Shown piece by piece: positions 7,169 through 11,279 of a stretch of 11,279 nucleotides of DNA. The notes under the pieces were generated by a model that saw nothing but the letters and a program-made list of their open reading frames with translations, ran no database searches and was not told the origin of the DNA. Made by a program: the position numbers and the translations under genes. How positions within the stretch are numbered: position 1 is the first letter of the stretch; each line of letters starts with the position of its first letter. Origin of the DNA: CAIXQW01 sp046049675 (GTDB lineage: Bacteria > Bacteroidota > Bacteroidia > Chitinophagales > Chitinophagaceae); assembly GCA_046049675.1 (NCBI GenBank), contig JBJORA010000015.1:1-11279 (forward strand), in the 5' to 3' direction.

Positions 7169-8104
7169 TTACTCTGTAATTCTAATTTCGTACTCGGCAT
7201 CGGTGGTGGTATCGCTGTTTACAATCACGAGATTATCGCCACGTTGGTTAAGGTTGCTGCTACGCCTATCGGCTGTAGCACCTGGCTGCACCACTAATGC
7301 TTGACCCTCTGCATTGGCTGTTGTACTTAGTGCAAATGTAAAGGGCACCTTACCTGTATTGCGCACTGTAAATGTGCGGCTGGCGCTAAAGCCAATCGTG
7401 GCAATAATTGCAAATTCTGTAGGGGGCACCGTGCCACTATAATCTGGTGAACTAGGTGTGCCTGTACCATCTATACCGCGAGCATATTTATAGGCAGTGT
7501 GCAGCTTATTGTTACTCACCACAAATACATCTAGCAAGCGATCTAGCTTATCTTTAAGCAGACTATCTGCCTCGCCAAATAGCTTGGCCAGGTGTTCGTT
7601 TTCGGCGGCACGCTCTGCTATCTTAAAGCGTGGGTTTTGTATCAGATCAAAAAAAGCTTGGGTCTCTGTATTTAATGCAGCCAGTTGTGCAGGCGCTGCG
7701 CCAAATGGGGCTAGGCTTGCAATAATTGGGGTAGTGTATGCAATAATTTGATTGGCATAGGTGTACAGGTCGTTGTCGCGCATCCTATCTAGCATACTAA
7801 TGGTATAGTTGGCTTTTTCTACATGCTGCGGCGCATTGTTCATAGCTTGTAGCGCCACATAGGCACTACTCATTACATAAATGGCTTCTTGTAGTTTGCT
7901 GCGTTGGTCTTGCTTTTGCACGGTATAGCCAGTAATGTCTGCACCTGCGGCACCAGCGCTGGCAAAAATTTCGCCAAGCTTGGCCTTAAATGCAGTTAGC
8001 TGCGTAGCCACTGCCGGCACTGAATTGGTTTCTGCTGCACGTGCAGCGAGTAGTGTGTACACTTTTTCAAACATGCTTAATTTGTCTTCAAAATTCCGTT
8101 CCAT
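7169..8104 (-). CDS. Helical protein with C-terminal beta domain, unknown function
   Basis: A 311-residue protein starting at ATG 8104 (MERNFEDKLSMFEKVYTLL). The frame extends upstream to a possible ATG at 8167, but that adds a basic 21-residue leader with no signal-peptide character. Residues 1-220 are Ala-rich and predicted almost wholly helical, with regular helices separated by short loops (for example SKLQEAIYVMSSAYVALQAM, then ERAAENEHLAKLFGEADSLL and DKLDRLLDVFVVSNNKL). After a Gly/Pro/Ser linker (about 230-245) comes a short beta-rich domain (FAIIATIGFSASRTFTVRNTGKVPFTFAL, ending DAEYEIRITE) that resembles an Ig-like or ASPM/SPD-2/Hydin-type fold by strand pattern only. No export signal, membrane segment or catalytic motif is visible. 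Similar NFEDKL-starting helical proteins recur in Bacteroidota without a known role; this is from memory. It has its own strong terminator. Confidence 0.8.
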   Translation of the reverse strand: MERNFEDKLSMFEKVYTLLAARAAETNSVPAVATQLTAFKAKLGEIFASAGAAGADITGYTVQKQDQRSKLQEAIYVMSSAYVALQAMNNAPQHVEKANYTISMLDRMRDNDLYTYANQIIAYTTPIIASLAPFGAAPAQLAALNTETQAFFDLIQNPRFKIAERAAENEHLAKLFGEADSLLKDKLDRLLDVFVVSNNKLHTAYKYARGIDGTGTPSSPDYSGTVPPTEFAIIATIGFSASRTFTVRNTGKVPFTFALSTTANAEGQALVVQPGATADRRSSNLNQRGDNLVIVNSDTTTDAEYEIRITE

Positions 8105-8391
8105 AATCTTGTCTTTTTTTTGTGTTGTAATAAAATGCTTTTGCATAAAACGCAATACAAAATGCAATTATTGGCTGCACTGTCTTTAAGAATTACTAAG
8201 GAAAGTTTAAAGAAAACTAAAAGTGTGGTCAAGCTAAACATCACCATTAGCGGGCTTGCGCACTTGCCTCACTTGTAGTGCATTTTTAGTGCAACCACGT
8301 TTATGCATAGCTGCTGTCTTGTCACAAAGGCTTGCTGCCCTTGCTGCTTATGCCTGGGAGCCAAAGCACTAGCCTTGCTTGCGCATGCGTG

Positions 8392-8760
8392 TTATGGCAC
8401 AAACGATTCTCGGGCCTTAAAAACTTGCATGGTGTAGGCTGCCACTTGCTCTAGTTCTTGCGGCATCAGTTGTTGTATTGCATCGCTCAGCACCAGCATT
8501 GGCTCTTGTGCTTGTACAGTATGCAGTGGGTGCTGCGGTGCTATAGGGTCGTTGGGGTCTGGGCTGTAAGCAATAATATCGTTTGGTGTGCAGCACAGCC
8601 TGGCACATAGCTCGTATAAGTGTCGCATGCTAAGCTGCTTGCATTTGTTATTGATAATATTATAGGCAGCGCGCTGTGGTATACCCCAGCGCATAAGCGT
8701 GGTAGCCTTGGGTGCCATGCCTTTGCTGGCCATGAGGGCTTTTACTCTTAGCGTAAGCAT
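8392..8760 (-). CDS. Small XRE / HTH_26-type DNA-binding regulator
   Basis: A 122-residue regulator starting at ATG 8760 (MLTLRVKALMASKGMAP). A GTG/ATG further upstream would add about 14 residues (CHCVIYHIIKRVT) unlike the family, so it is rejected. Residues 1-68 form a Cro/C1-like helix-turn-helix: RVKALMASKGM as helix 1, the QRAAYNIINNK region as the recognition part, then LSMRHLYELCARLCCTPNDII, the family signature. The rest (PNDPIAPQHPLHTVQAQE, then a helix DAIQQLMPQELEQVAAYTMQVF) fits the Bacteroidota class of short HTH_26 proteins whose tail ends in a Leu-rich helix. It should bind DNA as a dimer. Targets are unknown. Upstream lies the 21-bp repeat array; downstream, on the same strand, is the helical protein 287 bp away. 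A perfect 10-bp palindrome TGCAATTGCA at 8812-8821, about 50 bp before the start, is a possible autoregulatory site. Confidence 0.85.
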   Translation of the reverse strand: MLTLRVKALMASKGMAPKATTLMRWGIPQRAAYNIINNKCKQLSMRHLYELCARLCCTPNDIIAYSPDPNDPIAPQHPLHTVQAQEPMLVLSDAIQQLMPQELEQVAAYTMQVFKARESFVP

Positions 8761-8859
8761 CGTTACACGTTTTATGATGTGGTATATAACGCAGTGGCAC
8801 AAGCCAATATTTGCAATTGCAGCCTTATAGCCTCCTCTTTAGCATAGATTTAGCACCCT

Positions 8860-9060
8860 TGCACAAAAACATATTCTCTTGGTACAAAAACCTATTATTT
8901 CGGTACAGGAAAATATTATTTTGGTACAGAAAATTATTATTTTGGTACAAGAAACCATTATTTCGGTACTGGAACCTATTACCGTGGTACAGAAACTTAG
9001 TACCGCTGTACAAGAACTTAGTATTGCGAAACAAGAAGCTATTATTTGGGTACAGGAATA
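8860..9060. repeat. 21-bp tandem repeat array, AT-rich half
   Basis: Eight full units start exactly 21 bp apart at 8881, 8902, 8923, 8944, 8965, 8986, 9007 and 9028. A degenerate unit at 8860 and a partial one at 9049-9060 flank them. Each unit reads GGTACA, then a purine pair, GAA or AAA, two variable bases, then TATTATT and a variable end. Bases 4, 5, 9, 10, 14, 16 and 17 are invariant across the eight units. Because 21 is a multiple of three and stops are rare, several frames on both strands are open and look like 7-residue repeats. Variation is not concentrated at third codon positions in any frame, so I do not call a gene. There is no sign of CRISPR (no spacers) or of an insertion sequence. 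Confidence 0.93.
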
Positions 9061-9069
9061 AGCATGCAG

Positions 9070-9279
9070 AGTGGCGGGATGGGCACTTTGCGCAGAGGAA
9101 TGGCTATATACTTTAGCGTAATGGGCATTTGGCGTAGCGCGATAGCCGTTTGCAATGGCGGGTTTAGCAATTGCAGTGGAGGGCTGCACATGCGGAGCAG
9201 CGCGCTTGGCGCTAGGCAAAGTGACATACCCGCACCAAGAAGAGCTGTAAGCACATGGGTTGCAGCACTGTGCAATTGG
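9070..9279. repeat. 21-bp periodic array, GC-rich diverged half
   Basis: The 21-bp period continues in the same phase for ten more units (9070, 9091, 9112, 9133, 9154, 9175, 9196, 9217, 9238, 9259). The sequence is now GC-rich and strongly diverged, with a loose pattern like AGTAGCGGG followed by ATGGGCATTTGG. Base 7 is G and base 11 is T in all ten units; base 5 is G and base 15 is C in nine of ten. This was found by aligning by eye. A plus-strand frame (9046-9315, 89 codons) and a minus-strand frame (open 9438 to 8842) run through it, both showing 7-residue periodicity. Neither has a credible start region, so no CDS is called. Confidence 0.75.
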
Positions 9280-9538
9280 CGCGGGCGGGATGGGGTATGT
9301 ATCAACTTGCGTTAGTGCAGCAAGAAGCGGGTGTGTGTTGTGTGCGAATGCTGAGCTTTGAGTAAGGACAGTCGCAAGCTTTGCTGATGGCCATAATTGC
9401 CTGAATGGATTTAGTGCTCTTGTACTACACCTTTGGGGCTAGCACGCGCATTTGTTTACTGAGGCCTGCCACATGTTTTGCACAGCGTTATTTGCTTTGT
9501 AGCACTTACCTCAGGCAGTGCCAATTGTTGTGTGCTTA

Positions 9539-9576
9539 GTACTATCCAAAATACGCATGCGCATTTTGTGTAGTAC
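9539..9576. repeat. 38-bp imperfect palindrome
   Basis: The left half is GTACTA, TC, CAAAATACGCA and the right half is TGCGCATTTTG, TG, TAGTAC. Sixteen of 19 positions are exact complements and one more is a G-T pair. The inner 22 bp (9547-9568) has one mismatch. No T run follows on either strand, so it is not an ordinary terminator. It may be an operator, a cruciform-forming site or an RNA hairpin. Confidence 0.7.
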
Positions 9577-9779
9577 CTAATATGTAAGTATTTGATTTTG
9601 AGACGAGAGTAATGCTAGGGGAGTGGGATTTGTTAAAAATTTGGCGGAATGGGGACATGCGTATATTATTGTGTTGGCAAAGATGCTCAAAACAGCTACA
9701 ACAGTTTGACATTAAAACAGTGATCATGGAATTGTGATCTGCATGAAGAACTTAATCGCCTCTTAATTGTTTTGAATTG

Positions 9780-9824
9780 CTACGAAGACCTACGAACGGG
9801 ATAGAGTAGGAATAAAATTTTATT
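9780..9824 (+). promoter_or_regulatory. Possible control region of the first lipoprotein gene
   Basis: CTACGAA occurs at 9780-9786 and 9790-9796, spaced by one helical turn. A perfect 14-bp palindrome, AATAAAATTTTATT (9811-9824), ends 3 bp before the ATG at 9828. The palindrome could bind a regulator or shape the leader RNA. No TAnnTTTG box is visible here. Confidence 0.3.
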
Positions 9825-9827
9825 GGT

Positions 9828-10343
9828 ATGAAAAAGTTAATAATAAGTTGTAGCGTTTTTTTTACGCTTATAGTTTGCTCTATTGTCAGTTGCTCAAAGG
9901 TGTCTGAGCGGGTCGAGAAGCAAGAAGCCTTTGTGCCAAAGAAAACGAGAACAGCAATCGGACCTTATGTTGAATTCAAAGGAGAACTGCATCGTAAAGG
10001 AGGTACTAGTACACATTATAATAAACCTTGTGGGTGCACATACTGTTTTGGAATTTGTGGAGTAAGAGTGCGCGTTGGATGGAGTTGGGATTTGGTTGTA
10101 GCGCCAACTACAAGTGGCCAGGGCAGAATATACTTGCATGAGGAGCCAAGCTACGCCGAATCAGCGTTTGGTATCGATGAGGATATTGTTTTTTCGCCTG
10201 AAATCCTTGCTGGTAGCGGCTATAGCTCGTTAATATTACTGCAAGGCATGTACACTTATCATAGTGAGCCAGCAGCAGTCATGATAAACGGAAGTGTACG
10301 CCAAACAGCAGGTTACATTGATGTTGCAATATCATACAATTGA
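9828..10343 (+). CDS. Lipoprotein with Cys-rich motif, unknown function
   Basis: A 171-residue lipoprotein. A hydrophobic signal sequence ends in the lipobox I-V-S-C, so lipidation is expected at C22 and the mature protein should be tethered to a membrane on the periplasmic side or at the surface. Residues 67-77 carry a tight cysteine cluster, PCGCTYCFGIC (C68, C70, C73, C77), followed by a basic-aromatic stretch GVRVRVGWSW. The rest appears beta-rich (GQGRIYLHEEP, SLILLQGMYTYHSEP, VRQTAGYIDVAISYN). The cluster could bind a metal or form disulfides; the periplasm favours disulfides. I recognise no family. The gene has a private terminator and may have its own control region upstream. A second lipoprotein gene follows on the same strand. 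Confidence 0.8.
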   Translation: MKKLIISCSVFFTLIVCSIVSCSKVSERVEKQEAFVPKKTRTAIGPYVEFKGELHRKGGTSTHYNKPCGCTYCFGICGVRVRVGWSWDLVVAPTTSGQGRIYLHEEPSYAESAFGIDEDIVFSPEILAGSGYSSLILLQGMYTYHSEPAAVMINGSVRQTAGYIDVAISYN

Positions 10344-10348
10344 TTCGC

Positions 10349-10397
10349 TAATGGCAAGGAGTAGTTAACTGCTCTTTGCCATTACTTTTATAATTTT
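10349..10397 (+). terminator. Terminator of the first lipoprotein gene
   Basis: A long stem runs from TAATGGCAAGGAG (10349-10361) to its partner CTCTTTGCCATTA (10372-10384), extending inward with G-U and A-U pairs so that nearly the whole 36-nt segment pairs. It is followed by CTTTTATAATTTT. It lies only 24 bp before the next gene, so readthrough or a promoter inside it would be needed for that gene. Confidence 0.88.
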
Positions 10398-10407
10398 AAT
10401 AATTAGT

Positions 10408-10998
10408 ATGTCAAAAAAGCTACAGATTCTTACTATCTTGTTGATTGCTTTTACAGTGAATGGCTGTACCTCAATGATTGGGCTAATTTATGGTATTAAG
10501 AAATCACCAACTATCCAAACCAAAGCAAGCATTCGGTCATTTATCGAGAAACACCACTATGATAGTTCGTCGCAGTATTATTTGCTGTCTTATAGTGCCC
10601 TTAGACAACTAACAGAGCTAACTGGGACTGCTAATGCCATATTGATCTTTGATCAAAATGGTTTTTGTGTTGGCGATAGCATACAGCGAGCGTGTAACGG
10701 CACTATGTTGGATCTCATAGATTCTACTTGTTCCTTAAAGGCCACAAAGGCACCTAGCTGCAAATTTACATTGGATAGCTTAAGGAGCAATCTTATTAAG
10801 GTATATCCGTCAATCGCTGACAGTAATTTTTTGAGTGGCAAGCCAACAGTCGTGCTGTTTTGGGCTACATATTTGGGCAGGTATAATTCGTCACACTATT
10901 TTAAGTATGTCAAGCAATTACAGAAAAGCAAACATAGAGATTCAATTAATTTAGTTTCAGTTTCGCTAGACTTTTTCGATACGCACACAAAGAACTAG
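10408..10998 (+). CDS. Lipoprotein with thioredoxin-like fold lacking the CxxC cysteines
   Basis: A 196-residue lipoprotein with signal sequence and lipobox V-N-G-C (C20). Residues 21-140 are unassigned mixed helix/strand, with NAILIFDQNGFCVGD (76-90) as a strand-turn-strand. Residues 144-196 read like the start of a thioredoxin-like domain: GKPTVVLFWATYLGRYNSSHYFKYVKQLQ, then a strand INLVSVSLDFF. In thioredoxins FWA is followed by x-W-C-x-x-C; here the positions are Y155-L156-G157-R158-Y159, so both redox cysteines are absent. The protein ends just after the second core strand, before the cis-Pro half of the fold, so it may be truncated. A non-catalytic role such as binding or scaffolding is inferred. 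Start and signal peptide are clear; the fold call is moderate. Confidence 0.75.
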   Translation: MSKKLQILTILLIAFTVNGCTSMIGLIYGIKKSPTIQTKASIRSFIEKHHYDSSSQYYLLSYSALRQLTELTGTANAILIFDQNGFCVGDSIQRACNGTMLDLIDSTCSLKATKAPSCKFTLDSLRSNLIKVYPSIADSNFLSGKPTVVLFWATYLGRYNSSHYFKYVKQLQKSKHRDSINLVSVSLDFFDTHTKN

Positions 10999-11078
10999 TT
11001 AAGTTGTTACGCATCGTACTAAAGTATAGTCGACAGGCTTGAGCATACTTGCGCATTTAAATGCACCTCTGCCAACAA

Positions 11079-11153
11079 GGTATTTGCTAGATTGGCGGCA
11101 TTAGCATACTTTTGATAATAGAAAGCATGTTGGCCGCCAACCTCGCAAATACC
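11079..11153. repeat. 75-bp inverted repeat / long hairpin
   Basis: The left arm 11079-11099 (GGTATTTGC, 4 bases, TTGGCGGC) and right arm 11133-11153 (GCCGCCAA, 4 bases, GCAAATACC) match at 19 of 21 positions when one is reverse-complemented. Inside, AGCATACTTT (11104-11113) and AAAGCATGTT (11122-11131) can pair at 9 of 10 positions including one G-U. No T run follows on either strand. A perfect 12-bp palindrome GCATTTAAATGC precedes it at 11053-11064. No transposase or target duplication is visible, so its origin is unknown. Confidence 0.7.
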
Positions 11154-11213
11154 CAAACCGTTGTGAAAAATTGCTAACCACCTCTAGCAACAGCTCTGGC
11201 AACAAAAGGCGCG

Positions 11214-11279
11214 ATGTACGACCCCAGTAATAGCAAGAAGAGCAGCGGCAAAAAGGTTCTCCCAGTTTTTTACAACGGG
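11214..11279 (+). CDS. Possible start of a gene running off the right edge
   Basis: From ATG 11214 a frame of 22 codons (MYDPSNSKKSSGKKVLPVFY and on) stays open to the window end. It is Lys/Ser-rich and has no recognisable domain. The frame is also open upstream to 11178, and minus-strand frames are open to the edge too, so strand and reality are undecided. Confidence 0.2.
   Translation, partial: MYDPSNSKKSSGKKVLPVFYNG

Larger units (their letters stand above)
9280..9827. other. Gene-free region between the repeat array and the first lipoprotein gene
   Basis: No frame gives a recognisable protein. A 61-codon minus-strand frame at 9542-9727 overlaps the 38-bp palindrome and has no family features. 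The region contains that palindrome (9539-9576), two GTGATC copies (9720-9725 and 9734-9739), and a 10-bp-spaced repeat near the next gene. Confidence 0.55.

Noticed and set aside
8860..9060. CRISPR array
   Set aside because: The repeats are contiguous with no unique spacers, the units vary, and no cas gene is near.
8811..9116. Overlapping open frames on both strands across the AT-rich repeats, such as a W-Y-K-N-L-L-F type 7-residue repeat protein
   Set aside because: All result from one 21-bp repeat lacking stops. Variation between units is not biased to third codon positions in any frame, and no frame has a supported start, so no CDS is called.
9542..9727. 61-codon minus-strand frame
   Set aside because: It runs through the 38-bp palindrome, shows no domain, and has no upstream signals.
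11079..11153. Rho-independent terminator for the last lipoprotein gene
   Set aside because: No T run follows the stem on either strand and it lies about 80 bp after the stop.
11107..11279. Minus-strand frame entering from the right edge, Cys/Leu-rich, ending at 11107
   Set aside because: It reads through the long hairpin's right arm, has no recognisable domain, and two other frames are equally open. Strand cannot be decided.

Overview
The window looks like a chromosomal segment of a Bacteroidota bacterium, most likely of the Chitinophagales/Chitinophagaceae group. The evidence is two secreted proteins with type IX secretion system (T9SS) sorting domains (one of the gliding-motility-associated type B class, one of the Por-type A class), a tandem SprB-repeat adhesin, an HTH_26-like small regulator of a type common in Bacteroidota, and exact TAnnTTTG (-7) promoter boxes in the one clear divergent promoter region. 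Shine-Dalgarno sequences are weak or absent. No RNA genes, CRISPR arrays, transposases or phage genes were found.

Layout. 1-1133: the 3' part of a large surface protein with Ig/PKD-like domains and a T9SS type B tail, closed by a strong terminator. 1303-4035: a 910-residue secreted protein with an N-terminal CSCH-containing domain, eight SprB-like repeats and a T9SS type A tail. 4117-5418 (- strand): a small one-pass membrane protein followed by a family 2 glycosyltransferase. A 130-bp divergent promoter region carrying a 12-bp direct repeat separates these from 5548-6678 (+), an orphan membrane sensor histidine kinase that probably starts at TTG. 6679-7091 holds no convincing gene. 7169-8104 and 8392-8760 (- strand) encode a mostly helical protein of unknown function and a small XRE/HTH_26 regulator. 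8761-9827 is a gene-free block dominated by a 420-bp array with a strict 21-bp period (8860-9279), followed by a 38-bp palindrome (9539-9576). 9828-10343 and 10408-10998 (+) are two outer-membrane or periplasmic lipoproteins; the second looks like a thioredoxin fold that has lost both catalytic cysteines. The right end holds a 75-bp hairpin-forming inverted repeat and possibly the start of another gene.

How the genes relate. The left third is cell-surface and secretion cargo (adhesion/gliding type). The middle combines surface-sugar synthesis and signal sensing, with a possible shared control of the glycosyltransferase operon and the histidine kinase through the duplicated 12-bp box. The right third is accessory in character: orphan proteins, repeats and structured non-coding DNA. 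The most unusual object is the 21-bp periodic array. It keeps its period across 20 units while its base composition and consensus change completely half way through. I cannot decide from one sequence whether it is DNA- or protein-level structure.
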